Shown here: piece after piece, positions 43,178-51,394 of the stretch
How the letters are laid out: the number at the start of each line of letters is the position of its first letter
Numbering within the stretch: the first letter of the stretch is position 1
From: Candidatus Woesearchaeota archaeon
GTDB taxonomy: Archaea; Nanobdellota; Nanobdellia; Woesearchaeales; WJIZ01
DNA length: 64,000 nt
Assembly (NCBI GenBank): GCA_014729995.1
Contig: WJIZ01000043.1
Location: 1-64,000 of the forward strand
Reading direction: 5' to 3'
Program-made: the position numbers and the translations under genes
Notes under the pieces: generated by a model
Database searches by the model: none
Seen by the model: only the letters and a program-made list of their open reading frames with translations
What the model was told of the DNA's origin: nothing

Positions 43178-43954
43178 ATGTTTATCAATAATATAGACCC
43201 TGTTCTTTTTAAAATCGGCATGTTCGAGATAAGGTATTATGGATTGATTTTTGTGCTGGGATTCATAATCAGTTATTTTTTTTTAGTATATTTCATAAAA
43301 AAAGGCAAGCTAGAGCTGAAGGTTAAAAAATTAGATGACTTATTCTTATACCTGGTTCTGGGAATAGTAATCGGGGCAAGGCTGTTCTATGTTTTTTTCT
43401 ATTCGCCGGAAATGCTATTTGCTCCTGCCTCTATACTTAGAGTGTGGGAGGGGGGATTAGCTTTCCACGGCGGATTAATAGGGGCTATCGTTGCTGTTAT
43501 CTTTTTCTCCAGAAGAAATAAGATAAAAGTTATTCAGGTTTTTGATGCACTGGCTGTTCCTGCTTCCTTGAGTCTGGCTTTCGGAAGAATAGCTAATTTT
43601 ACGAACCATGAGCTTTATGGGTATGTAACTAATGTGCCCTGGTGTGTCGTGTTTAGGACTGCGGATGGCTGCAGGCACCCTTACCAGTTATATGCTTTCC
43701 TGTCTCACTTGATAATGTTTTCTATAATTATTTATGTTTATAATAGGCAGAGAAAGGAAGGCAGCAGCTTTTGGGCATTTATCCTTGTTTACGGCGCGTT
43801 CAGATTTTTAACTGATTTCTTCAAAATAGAGTATAAGTATTTTGGCTTAGGAATAGGACAGATTGCAAGCATTATCATGGTTGGCTTAGCATTATATGCA
43901 ATTATAAAGAAAAAATTAATCGTTTTCGACACGCGGAGCAAGGATAAAGCTTAA
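43178..43954 (+). CDS. lgt: Prolipoprotein diacylglyceryl transferase
   Basis: A 258-residue membrane enzyme that attaches diacylglycerol to the lipobox Cys of prolipoproteins. Conserved blocks are VWEGGLAFHGGLIGA (about residues 89-103, with the catalytic-region His at 97), GRIANFTNHELYG (about 136-148) and HPYQLYAF. Lgt is essentially bacterial and rare in archaea, so transfer is likely. The lipoprotein at 14272 with a lipobox could be its substrate. Start at the ATG at 43178 because a TATA-like box (atttatatt) lies about 25 bp upstream; a GTG at 43160 would fall inside the promoter spacing. The end overlaps pcn by 39 bp on opposite strands. Confidence 0.88.
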   Translation: MFINNIDPVLFKIGMFEIRYYGLIFVLGFIISYFFLVYFIKKGKLELKVKKLDDLFLYLVLGIVIGARLFYVFFYSPEMLFAPASILRVWEGGLAFHGGLIGAIVAVIFFSRRNKIKVIQVFDALAVPASLSLAFGRIANFTNHELYGYVTNVPWCVVFRTADGCRHPYQLYAFLSHLIMFSIIIYVYNRQRKEGSSFWAFILVYGAFRFLTDFFKIEYKYFGLGIGQIASIIMVGLALYAIIKKKLIVFDTRSKDKA

Positions 43955-44659
43955 CATCAGCTTATCCACTTCCTTGTAATCCAGCCTTAAGGGGTAATCC
44001 TTGCTGAAATTAATCCCGACATTTTCAGAGAGCTTGGAAGCCCCTATTATTTTTTTGAGGTATTCTATGCTGTATTTTGACCTTATCTTTGAGCCTGAAT
44101 CGGATTCAATTTTGACGGGGCCGTCTTCTTTTATCTCTATTTTTACCTGGGATAATTCAGCTTCGGCCATTATGTTGAGCTTTTTGGGTTCGGCCTCAAA
44201 AGTAAGAGATTCTGCGACTATGCCTGCATCTTCCACTGCTTCGTTTAAAATGGTGCACGGCATAGAAATCCTGACAGGAAATTTTAATTCCGGAACTTTC
44301 TGCTCCTTATCCTCCAGCTCAATGATAGGAAGGGCAAATGTCCTTGTTGTGTTGCTTTTCAGCTGAATCTTTAATTTGTTGTCCAGAAGCTCCAAGGTGA
44401 GCATGTCGTTCGCTTTTGCCCTTCTTAGAATCTGCTTAAGGTTATTTAGGTTGATAGCAAGCTCAGTGTCTTCCTTAACGTCATACTCAGTGAAAGCTGA
44501 ACTTAATAGCTTGAACATGACCATTGCAACATTAGCGGGGTCCATTGCTACCAGCTCTACTGCGTCCTTGCTGATATTAAAGCGGGCCTCGTTCACTAAA
44601 TCCGATATAATCGCTATGCTGTCCTTTAAATAACTGGGTTCGGCTAATGTTAATTTCAT
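43916..44659 (-). CDS. pcn: DNA sliding clamp PCNA
   Basis: A 247-residue clamp of two similar alpha/beta domains (about 1-118 and 124-247). The interdomain region and the family block ELVAMDPANVAMV (about 35-47) are clear. PCNA trimers tether polymerases and repair enzymes to DNA. The start at 44659 has a GGGGTGT ribosome-binding site. The C-terminus (MLSFILAPRVEND) is encoded within the antisense overlap with lgt. Confidence 0.93.
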   Translation of the reverse strand: MKLTLAEPSYLKDSIAIISDLVNEARFNISKDAVELVAMDPANVAMVMFKLLSSAFTEYDVKEDTELAINLNNLKQILRRAKANDMLTLELLDNKLKIQLKSNTTRTFALPIIELEDKEQKVPELKFPVRISMPCTILNEAVEDAGIVAESLTFEAEPKKLNIMAEAELSQVKIEIKEDGPVKIESDSGSKIRSKYSIEYLKKIIGASKLSENVGINFSKDYPLRLDYKEVDKLMLSFILAPRVEND

Positions 44660-44743
44660 GGTAACACCCCCTGAATACAAGATAGTCAGAAGGTATATAA
44701 ATACTTTTTTGTTTTGAAGAATGGGCAGAGAGCTTAGCCCTGG

Positions 44744-46084
44744 TTACATTTTATTGCTGAGCTTTAATGTTTCCCCATCTTTAAGAATGTGGATGCTCTT
44801 TTCCATTTCATATCCCTTTTCTATGGCCAGATTAGCTAATGACATTTTCATGTCCAAGTTTCCGTGAGCGGGAACTATATGCTGAGGAGAAAGCATAGTT
44901 AACATGTCCCTTAAATCCTCTTTTGCGGCATGGCCTGAAACATGAATATCGCGGAATATCCTTGCTCCCCTGTGCATGAGCTCGTCTTCCAGCTTTTTCC
45001 TGTTTATGACATTTATCTGAGAAGGGATTATCCTGCATGAAAATATTACATGATCTTCCGGCCTGAATTTGAAATTGATGCCTTTTTTTACCATCCTGCT
45101 TAATGTTGATTTTGGCTCGCCCTGGTGGCCTGTAACTACCAGGAGGTATTTTTCAGGGCCTTGTTTCATTACTTGGCTTAGCTTTCGCTTTATCTTATTT
45201 CCGTATTTCACTATTTCCACCCTGCCTGAAAACTTAACCAGGCCTATGTTCTCTCCTGCCTCGGTATATTTCGCTAGGCTCCTTCCCAGAAAAACAATTT
45301 TCCTGTTCATCTTAACGCCGAATTCCACTATCGACTTAAGCCTTGCCAAATGCGATGAAAATGTTGTTACTATGACAGCCTTGCCTTTTGAATCAACACC
45401 AAGCAAGACATCCCTTAACATTTCCCTGGCGACTGTTTCAGAAGGGGTTTTGACAGGGTGGCCTGCCCTCGTAGAATCAACTATAAGGCATTTTACTCCG
45501 GCTTTGCCTATTTTTCTTAATCTCTCATAATTCGGCTTTTTGCCTATTATAGGATGGTTGTCGAATTTGAAATCGTTCGCATAAATCAGTGTGCCTTCCC
45601 TGGTGTGCAATGCTGCAATTACCACCTGGGGGGTGGAATGGGTTATATTTATGAATTCAATCTTCAAATCCCTGCTTAACTTATATGAGGAATTAACGTT
45701 TAATACTTTTATTTCATTTTTCAGCCTTATTTTCTCATCTTTAACTATTGATTTTATAACTTCAGCTGTGAATGGGGTGCAGATTATGGGGCAGCTGTAT
45801 TTATTTGAAAGATAGATTATCGCGCCTACATGATCGAGATGCGCATGCGTCGGTATTATTGCCTTAACCTTATTCCTTATAGGCTTGATTACTGAATCGT
45901 CCGGGACAGCGCCCACTTTCCTAAGCTCTTCTGCAGAAATATTCCCAATGTCCTCGTCTTCAGTATATTTGATATAAGGCTCCAAATGAATGCCCATATC
46001 GATGATGACTGCTTCATTTTCTATCTCAACTGCAGTCATGTTCTTTCCGACTTCGTTATAGCCGCCGACTGTGTGGATTATCAT
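44744..46084 (-). CDS. rnj: Archaeal ribonuclease J
   Basis: A 446-residue metallo-beta-lactamase nuclease with a beta-CASP domain. The zinc motif THAHLDHVG places H80, H82, D84 and H85. Later sites are VDSTRAGHPVKTPSE, a conserved HASGHAAKEDL-like block (VSGHAAKEDLRDM) and PAHGNLDM. RNase J degrades RNA 5' to 3' and matures RNAs. It lies 84 bp upstream of pcn on the same strand. Confidence 0.93.
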   Translation of the reverse strand: MIIHTVGGYNEVGKNMTAVEIENEAVIIDMGIHLEPYIKYTEDEDIGNISAEELRKVGAVPDDSVIKPIRNKVKAIIPTHAHLDHVGAIIYLSNKYSCPIICTPFTAEVIKSIVKDEKIRLKNEIKVLNVNSSYKLSRDLKIEFINITHSTPQVVIAALHTREGTLIYANDFKFDNHPIIGKKPNYERLRKIGKAGVKCLIVDSTRAGHPVKTPSETVAREMLRDVLLGVDSKGKAVIVTTFSSHLARLKSIVEFGVKMNRKIVFLGRSLAKYTEAGENIGLVKFSGRVEIVKYGNKIKRKLSQVMKQGPEKYLLVVTGHQGEPKSTLSRMVKKGINFKFRPEDHVIFSCRIIPSQINVINRKKLEDELMHRGARIFRDIHVSGHAAKEDLRDMLTMLSPQHIVPAHGNLDMKMSLANLAIEKGYEMEKSIHILKDGETLKLSNKM

Positions 46085-46328
46085 TATTATTAGAATAATT
46101 TAGAGAAAGGTTTAAGAATTTATTGGAAAAACTCAGCAAAGCTTTTATGTATTCCGATTTATTAGCCAGAGGAAAATTATTTTTCCTTTATATAATGAAA
46201 GAGAAAGGCTTGGTTCTGCCAGGACGTCAGCTGAGTTTTATAGAGATTTTATGCTTCGGAATATAGGAGCAATGTTTGATACAATAACTCTTGACGCATC
46301 AATAAATTACTGTGACTATGGATAAGAA
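46085..46328. other. Intergenic region before tRNA-Leu
   Basis: About 244 bp without a convincing gene. It contains an inverted repeat AGGAAAA/TTTTCCT near 46173-46190, followed by a TATA-like sequence and a 23-codon plus-strand frame (start near 46197) that I do not trust. The region probably holds the RNase J promoter near its left end and possibly a terminator for tRNA-Leu. Confidence 0.35.
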
Positions 46329-46343
46329 TGCGGGGACGAGGAC

Positions 46344-46374
46344 TTTCAATGAGTCTGTTTTCACAGAAACTTTT
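46344..46374 (-). other. T-loop intron (31 nt) of tRNA-Leu
   Basis: The T-loop TTCAAGT (or TTCAAAT) is split by 31 bases that fold with a TCTGT/ACAGA stem and GAAA loop. Without removal the T-stem arms CGGGG and CCTCG are too far apart. The boundary is ambiguous by one base. Confidence 0.75.
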
Positions 46375-46405
46375 TTGAACCCCGGTAGGCACTAAGCCAA
46401 TAGAT

Positions 46406-46456
46406 GGCTCACGAGTTCTTCATCAGCCTTTCCTGAAAGCTTCATAACTCAAATGT
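46406..46456 (-). other. Anticodon-loop intron (51 nt) of tRNA-Leu with motif shared with tRNA-Phe
   Basis: This canonical-site intron contains TTATGAAGC, a hairpin and GCTGATGAAGAAC. The tRNA-Phe 37/38 intron has TTATGAGGC and GCTAATGAAGAAC in the same order, so the two introns share a structured core. The AATGA/GATGA context resembles a kink-turn but was not proven. Confidence 0.75.
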
Positions 46457-46463
46457 CTTGAGT

Positions 46464-46491
46464 TTGGATGTTTAGCGCCATGCGGTAAACA
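46464..46491 (-). other. Anticodon-stem intron (28 nt) of tRNA-Leu, position 30/31
   Basis: It separates ATAG from the last A of the 5' anticodon stem. It folds as TGTTTA/TAAACA. Removal makes a perfect ATAGA/TCTAT stem. Confidence 0.75.
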
Positions 46492-46574
46492 CTATCCCGT
46501 TTGACCGCTCCGGCATCCCCGCATTAATCTGGGAAAATGAAAAACAGTTTTTAATATTTACGATTAAAGAAGAA

Positions 46575-47006
46575 TCAGCTTATGCTTGATAACCTGCTCT
46601 CTACTTCATTTAACTCTGCTTCTATCCTGTCCAGCTCTGTGTGGTGCCTTGGCTCTTCTTTTCTCTTTTCCTCTGTCTCTTCTGCTTCTTCTTTTTCTTC
46701 ATCTATCTCTTTTTTGGGGATAGGCTTTTCCGGAGGGATGTCTACAGCAGGCATTATTGATTTGATATTGTTCAGGGTTGTATATATCTTCCTTAAACCT
46801 TTTTTAAGCCTCTGCTTTTCTTCATTTTTCTGCTTTCTTATATTTTTCAACACTTGGGATATTTTCATAGATTCCAGAATTAGCTTCCTGTTCTCCAGGA
46901 AATCGACTTCGAGGCCAAAAGGATTGGACAATGCTACAAAAAAATTCTGATTTTTGTTTGCTTTTGCCTTATTTGCCTTATTTTTTTTATTTGTTTTTTT
47001 GGCCAT
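46575..47006 (-). CDS. Lysine-rich coiled-coil protein
   Basis: A 143-residue protein: a very basic start (KKTNKKNKANKAKANK), a short globular segment (FFVALSNPFGLEVDFLENRK, about 22-41), then coiled coil and a Glu-rich C-terminus. It overlaps the preceding gene (stop TAA and start ATG share a base). It is last of a three-gene coiled-coil run (47825 to 46575). Function is unknown; a scaffold or surface-appendage accessory role is possible. Confidence 0.5.
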   Translation of the reverse strand: MAKKTNKKNKANKAKANKNQNFFVALSNPFGLEVDFLENRKLILESMKISQVLKNIRKQKNEEKQRLKKGLRKIYTTLNNIKSIMPAVDIPPEKPIPKKEIDEEKEEAEETEEKRKEEPRHHTELDRIEAELNEVESRLSSIS

Positions 47007-47233
47007 TATATCTTCTCCGGCTCAAGCATGTTTTTATTGGTATTGGTTATCTTATTATTCAGTAATTCGAACTTGCTTTTCCATTCATCGATCTTGGCAA
47101 GCTCTTCGTCATGCAGGTTTTTCAGGTTATGCATTATATTCCTGGTTTCGTTAACTTTATCTCTAAGAAAATTGAGCAAGCTAAGGACTTGCCGGGATTT
47201 ATGTATCTTCACAAAAACAGGCATATTCTCCAT
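47006..47233 (-). CDS. Small coiled-coil protein
   Basis: A 75-residue helical protein with a hydrophobic/basic start (MENMPVFVKIHKSRQV) and a long heptad stretch. The ATG at 47233 is 4 bp after the stop of the gene before; an in-frame TTG at 47257 would overlap it. Tight spacing with both neighbours indicates an operon and probably a shared complex. Confidence 0.5.
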   Translation of the reverse strand: MENMPVFVKIHKSRQVLSLLNFLRDKVNETRNIMHNLKNLHDEELAKIDEWKSKFELLNNKITNTNKNMLEPEKI

Positions 47234-47237
47234 GGTA

Positions 47238-47825
47238 TCACTTAATACTTTCCTCAAGCTCGATTAATTTTTGCTCGACGCTGCTTAGTGTCGAGTTTAT
47301 AGAACCAAAAATTTTCCCTTCTTCTGCGCTCTCTTTTATCAGGGATTTTATCTCTTCGTCTGATTTTTTTAAGGATTTCTTAATCCTGTTCATGTCCCTT
47401 AAAATCTGCCTGTATTTATCAACTTCTATGAACTTATTTCCCTCTGAAGAAACGCTGGACATACTTCCTGCAGCCCCTGTAGAGAATTTATCACCGGATA
47501 ATTCAGAATCTTTCTCCTGTATTTTAGGCGGCTGGAAATTAAAAGAATCATCATTTCCTGACGGTTGAGATTCCTGCTTAGGCAGAGTGTTTTCTCCCTT
47601 CATTTCTCCCCCCATCGGAGGTATATCAAATTTTTGCTCTGCCGGCTGTTCAGCAGGAAGTACATTCTGTTCCTGAGCCGGCGAGGGCGCACCCTGCGGA
47701 GGCTGAGGCTGGTGCGGCATGTTAAGAATATCTGACTTTTCCTTCCCTGGACCTTCCAGAGGGGGCGGAGGAGGAATGTCCAGATCGTCGGTCTTGTTTT
47801 TTTTATTTGATTTAAATAACCCCAT
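47238..47825 (-). CDS. Pro-rich coiled-coil protein (MGLF family)
   Basis: A 195-residue protein starting MGLFKSNKK, with a long proline/glutamine-rich disordered segment (about 15-110) and a C-terminal coiled coil (about 130-195). Its plan matches the protein at 11235-11864 (MGLFGKKEE, Gln/Pro/Gly-rich, coiled coil). The shared N-terminus may be a targeting motif. It is first in a three-gene operon of coiled-coil proteins. Function is unknown. Confidence 0.5.
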   Translation of the reverse strand: MGLFKSNKKNKTDDLDIPPPPPLEGPGKEKSDILNMPHQPQPPQGAPSPAQEQNVLPAEQPAEQKFDIPPMGGEMKGENTLPKQESQPSGNDDSFNFQPPKIQEKDSELSGDKFSTGAAGSMSSVSSEGNKFIEVDKYRQILRDMNRIKKSLKKSDEEIKSLIKESAEEGKIFGSINSTLSSVEQKLIELEESIK

Positions 47826-47963
47826 TTAAATAACCTCCAAAATGCTATTTATATATATTTATGATTATTATGTACTTTAAAAAAGCCACTTTTATTAAGT
47901 TTTGGGAGCATTTTATAATAGTAAAAAATAAAATTTATAAAAAAAATGCATTTTCAAGGAAAA

Positions 47964-49754
47964 ATGGCAAAATTTTTCCTGCTTTTTTTATGTTTTATTT
48001 TTATGATTAATACTTCTAATGCTGATATTGTGATAAGCGAGATAATGTATAATCCTGATGGCGATGAATACGATTTCGAGTTTATAGAGCTGTTTGGGAA
48101 AGAAGATAATATTTCAGGATATTATTTTGAGGGAATTGATTTTGTTTTCCCCCAAAACAGCTCAATAGACGGATATTTGGTGATTGCAAATACCCTAAAC
48201 CATACGGGCGAAAATAACGACTTCAGGGACAGGTATCCGGAAATAGAATGCTATTATGAATATAAAGGCACGCTATTGAATACGGGCGAGACCATTATAT
48301 TAAGAGATGATAAGGGTGAGATAGCGGATGTAGTAAGTTACGACGACTGGACAGAAGAGAACTGCTCTTTAGAGAGAGTAGATTTAGACGGCTATTCCAG
48401 CGACCCCTCTAATTGGGCTGAAAGCCCTGCCGGTGGCACACCGGGAAAAGAAAACAGCTGCAGGGCAAAACAGGAGTGCGACTGGGAACTTATTGCAATA
48501 ATCGAAAATAAGGCCGGCGAGGATATAGAATGGCAGATAAGGGCAAGCAAATTAAAAGGAGAGGGAAAAGCTAACATAACCATAAAACACTGGATTGAAG
48601 ACTCTTATGGAACGGCAGTGAGGGACTATTCAGATATACTTGCAGAGAACAGCCTCAGGCAGAAAACTTCAAATAAGTACAGCCCGAGGCTGGATAAAGG
48701 AGAGGGGTATTTCATTAAAGCTAATATTACCAAAATAAGCTGCAAAGACAGCGATGAGTCAAATAATTTCCTGTCTGAACTGGTATATGTAATGGAGAGG
48801 AAGGGAACAGTCAGGGAGGATTCTGATATTTCTATTGAAAAAGTAACTCCGAATGACATTCGGTTTGGCGATACATTGAAGGTGCATCTGGACATCTATA
48901 AAGGCAATACTTCGAAGTATGCTGCCTATTCATATGCAGAGGATGAGGAAGGGAAAAGAATCAGCGAGATAAGCACCCTGCACATAAAAGGCAAATTTAT
49001 CAACCAAAGCCTGACAGTGCCTGTGCAGCTCAAGCCAGACTGCAAGGAAAAGTATGAAAATGGTGATTATATCATAGTGGCTGAAGGGTTAGGGACAAGA
49101 GCTGAGAAAGAAATAAGCATAAATGGGATTAATAGCAGGCTTTGCAAAGAGGTGAAAGTGGAGGCAGAAAAAAAAGAAAAAAGAGGAAAGCTTGACTTTG
49201 AGATTACTAAAATGCCACTTACAGTATATTTGAACGAAAGCTTTAATGTTGAGCTCGATATCGAGAATAACTATGATGATGATATAAGGCTAGAAGTGTG
49301 GAGCTATGTTTACAGGGGAGCAAAGAAATATTCCGCTGAGAAAGACAACCTGGAATATGTTAAGATTGAGGAGGATGAACGAAGGAAAATAATCATGAAA
49401 AACAAAGTGGTTGAGGGCGAGGAAGGCTACTACAAGCTTAAAGTCAAGATAAAAAAAGAGGGAAGAAAAACACTTTTTGAAGAGCGAAAACAGATTTACC
49501 TGAATGTGCCTGAAATAAGCATGGAAAAAAGCGAGAAGCTGACCTTATTGAGCAAAGAAGAGAAAGATGAAGAAAAATATGATGAGAAGGCAGATGCTGA
49601 GTTAAAGGAGACAAACATAGCGAACACAGAGAACGGGAGTGTTATTTACGAATCCGGCATATTTTTTGTGAAAGGCATGATTCCTGTTTTCCTGATTTTC
49701 CTGTTTCTGCTTGCAATCGGCGTTTCGCTGTATAGGCTTAGGGATAAAACTTAG
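47964..49754 (+). CDS. Membrane-anchored surface protein with lamin-tail domain
   Basis: A 596-residue secreted protein. A signal peptide (hydrophobic core about 4-18) is followed by a lamin-tail domain (DIVISEIMYNPDGDEYDFEF, about 22-41, through about 135), several beta-rich extracellular segments, and a C-terminal membrane helix (about 565-588) with a short basic end, so it is anchored in the cell envelope. Cysteine pairs in the middle suggest disulfides. Lamin-tail domains in prokaryotes bind carbohydrates or other surface partners. The ATG at 47964 has a TATA-like box (tttataaaaa) about 25 bp upstream; an ATG six codons earlier is too close to that box. Confidence 0.75.
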   Translation: MAKFFLLFLCFIFMINTSNADIVISEIMYNPDGDEYDFEFIELFGKEDNISGYYFEGIDFVFPQNSSIDGYLVIANTLNHTGENNDFRDRYPEIECYYEYKGTLLNTGETIILRDDKGEIADVVSYDDWTEENCSLERVDLDGYSSDPSNWAESPAGGTPGKENSCRAKQECDWELIAIIENKAGEDIEWQIRASKLKGEGKANITIKHWIEDSYGTAVRDYSDILAENSLRQKTSNKYSPRLDKGEGYFIKANITKISCKDSDESNNFLSELVYVMERKGTVREDSDISIEKVTPNDIRFGDTLKVHLDIYKGNTSKYAAYSYAEDEEGKRISEISTLHIKGKFINQSLTVPVQLKPDCKEKYENGDYIIVAEGLGTRAEKEISINGINSRLCKEVKVEAEKKEKRGKLDFEITKMPLTVYLNESFNVELDIENNYDDDIRLEVWSYVYRGAKKYSAEKDNLEYVKIEEDERRKIIMKNKVVEGEEGYYKLKVKIKKEGRKTLFEERKQIYLNVPEISMEKSEKLTLLSKEEKDEEKYDEKADAELKETNIANTENGSVIYESGIFFVKGMIPVFLIFLFLLAIGVSLYRLRDKT

Positions 49755-49797
49755 GAGATTGAAAAATTATTTAAAACAAGATAAGTTTTGGCTGGGT

Positions 49798-50376
49798 ATG
49801 GAACCAGAAAAACAACATGTCAGGATAAAGGCTATACTGGAGATATTGGGAAAGCCGAAAGATTTTGTTGAGAGCAGAATGAAAGAGTATATCAGCAAAA
49901 TCAAAGAAGATGAAAACCTTATGGTCATGGAAGAAAAAATTTCTGAACCGAAGAAAGAGGGCGAGCTTTTTACTATTTTTGCAGAAGTTGAGATGGTAAT
50001 AAAGGGATTTTCCAACTTAGTGGGATTCTGCATTGATTACATGCCGTCTTCCATAGAGATAATAAAGCCAGACGAATTTTACTTTGGGCAGAGGACCTTT
50101 ACCAATTTTATAAATGACACCTTAGCAAAACTTCACAATGTCGACATGATTGCAAAAAAAATGGGAACTGAGAATAGATTCCTCAAGAAAAATATTAATA
50201 ACCTTATAATGAACAGCCTGCTTGTACTGGTAAGACTTAATATCAATAAGGCGGATATTTTAGCAAAGGCTATGGGAATGGAAGAGGAAGAAACAAAAAG
50301 GCTGCTTGATATCCTGAAAAAGGAAAATAAAATAACAGAAGAGAAGGGCGTTTATTCAGTTGCAAAAAATGGATGA
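49798..50376 (+). CDS. Unknown protein upstream of scpB
   Basis: A 192-residue soluble protein with a helical N-terminus, a small alpha/beta middle and a C-terminal helix-turn-helix-like segment (ADILAKAMGMEEEETKRLLD, about 158-177). It overlaps the start of scpB by 8 bp, so it is probably part of the same condensin-like module; it does not look like classical ScpA. A TATA-like box (ttatttaaaa) about 25 bp upstream supports the ATG at 49798 rather than frames beginning earlier inside the lamin-tail gene. Confidence 0.5.
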   Translation: MEPEKQHVRIKAILEILGKPKDFVESRMKEYISKIKEDENLMVMEEKISEPKKEGELFTIFAEVEMVIKGFSNLVGFCIDYMPSSIEIIKPDEFYFGQRTFTNFINDTLAKLHNVDMIAKKMGTENRFLKKNINNLIMNSLLVLVRLNINKADILAKAMGMEEEETKRLLDILKKENKITEEKGVYSVAKNG

Positions 50377-51178
50377 GCTCAAGAAAAAAATTGAGGCTAT
50401 CTTGTTTTCTGTAGGAAAATATATTTCCCTAGAAGATATTGCACAGCTGTGCAGAAAAGATGAGAAGGAAGTAAAAGATGCCCTGCTGGAGCTTTGTACA
50501 GATTATGAACACAAGAAAGGCTCTTTAGTCGTAATAAGCGACGGCAATATGTGGAAACTGACAACAAGGGAAGAATATGGGAATGTAGTGAGGAATATAG
50601 TTTCAGAAACCGAGCTTACTAAAAGCCAGTTAGAGACCCTTGCAGTCATAGCATTTAAATATCCTATAAAGCAGTCTGACTTAATCAAGATAAGGACCAA
50701 CAAAGCTTATGAGCATTTGTCTCAGCTTGAAGAAGCAGGATACATAACGAGGCAGAGGTATGGGAGATCGAAGCTGATAAAACTGACGGATAAATTCTTT
50801 GAATATTTTGACCTGCCTAAGGAAAAGCTTAAAGACAGGTTCAAGGGATTTGAGGATTTGGCAAAAACTATAGAATCGAAAGAAGAGGAAGCTGAGCTAA
50901 AAAAAGCAGAACAGAGAAAAATTTCTGAGCAAGCCAAAAAACAGGAAGAAAAAGAAAAGAAACTCCAGGACGGGGATATTGATATTGATTTAGAAGACGA
51001 AAAAGATTCTGAAACAGCAGAGGAAGAAAGGGACGGAGAAACATACGATGAAAAAGAACAGGAAGGCGGAGAAGTTAAGGAAAAGCCCGGAGAGGCTGAA
51101 ATTGCTGAGGGCTTTGGGGGAAAAGAGAGTTATGAAGAGAAAAAAGGCATGACTATTGCTCCTGAGAGGGAAAAATGA
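50369..51178 (+). CDS. scpB: Segregation and condensation protein B
   Basis: A 269-residue ScpB: two winged-helix domains in the first 160 residues (IEAILFSVGKYISLEDIAQL at about 7-26; then ETLAVIAFKYPIKQSDLIKI at about 90-109). A long acidic, low-complexity C-terminal tail (about 170-269) follows. ScpB bridges ScpA and the SMC ATPase; the tail is an unusual extension. Its stop overlaps the ATG of the next, tiny zinc-ribbon gene. Confidence 0.85.
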   Translation: MDELKKKIEAILFSVGKYISLEDIAQLCRKDEKEVKDALLELCTDYEHKKGSLVVISDGNMWKLTTREEYGNVVRNIVSETELTKSQLETLAVIAFKYPIKQSDLIKIRTNKAYEHLSQLEEAGYITRQRYGRSKLIKLTDKFFEYFDLPKEKLKDRFKGFEDLAKTIESKEEEAELKKAEQRKISEQAKKQEEKEKKLQDGDIDIDLEDEKDSETAEEERDGETYDEKEQEGGEVKEKPGEAEIAEGFGGKESYEEKKGMTIAPEREK

Positions 51179-51321
51179 TATTTCTGGTGAGATGCCCAAA
51201 ATGCAAACATACTATGAGATACCAAAGCAAGACTATGATTCTGGCAGGCAAAAGGAAAAGCTGTGTATACTGCGGCAGAAGCTTTAAAGCAAGAAATAAT
51301 TTAGTCAGGAAGGATATGTAG
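51175..51321 (+). CDS. 48-residue zinc-ribbon protein
   Basis: Below usual length limits but clear: CPKC at residues 7-10 and CVYC at 30-33 make one zinc ribbon, with a basic C-terminus. Its ATG overlaps the scpB stop codon (ATGA). It may be a small partner of ScpB or a stand-alone nucleic-acid binder. Confidence 0.65.
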   Translation: MIFLVRCPKCKHTMRYQSKTMILAGKRKSCVYCGRSFKARNNLVRKDM

Positions 51322-51394
51322 TTTTTTGATGCCATGGATTTTTCTTAAAATTTTTTATTATTAAGGCTTATATAATAAAAATTTCACCGAAACG

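Larger units (their letters stand above)
46329..46522 (-). tRNA. tRNA-Leu(CAA) with three introns
   Basis: On the minus strand, removing three insertions gives a perfect class II cloverleaf: acceptor GCGGGGA/TCCCCGC with discriminator A, D-stem CCG/CGG with loop GAGCGGTCAAA, anticodon stem ATAGA/TCTAT, loop CTCAAGA (anticodon CAA, 46458-46460), a long variable arm with a GGC/GCC stem, and T-stem CGGGG/CCTCG. Introns by plus coordinate are 46464-46491 (28 nt, position 30/31), 46406-46456 (51 nt, 37/38) and 46344-46374 (31 nt, T-loop). Each contains its own hairpin. A TATA-like run lies just upstream on the minus strand. Confidence 0.9.

Noticed and set aside
46406-46456. C/D-box RNA hosted in the tRNA-Leu intron
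   Set aside because: CTGATGA is present, but a paired D box and guide region are not evident; the match to the tRNA-Phe intron fits a shared fold better.
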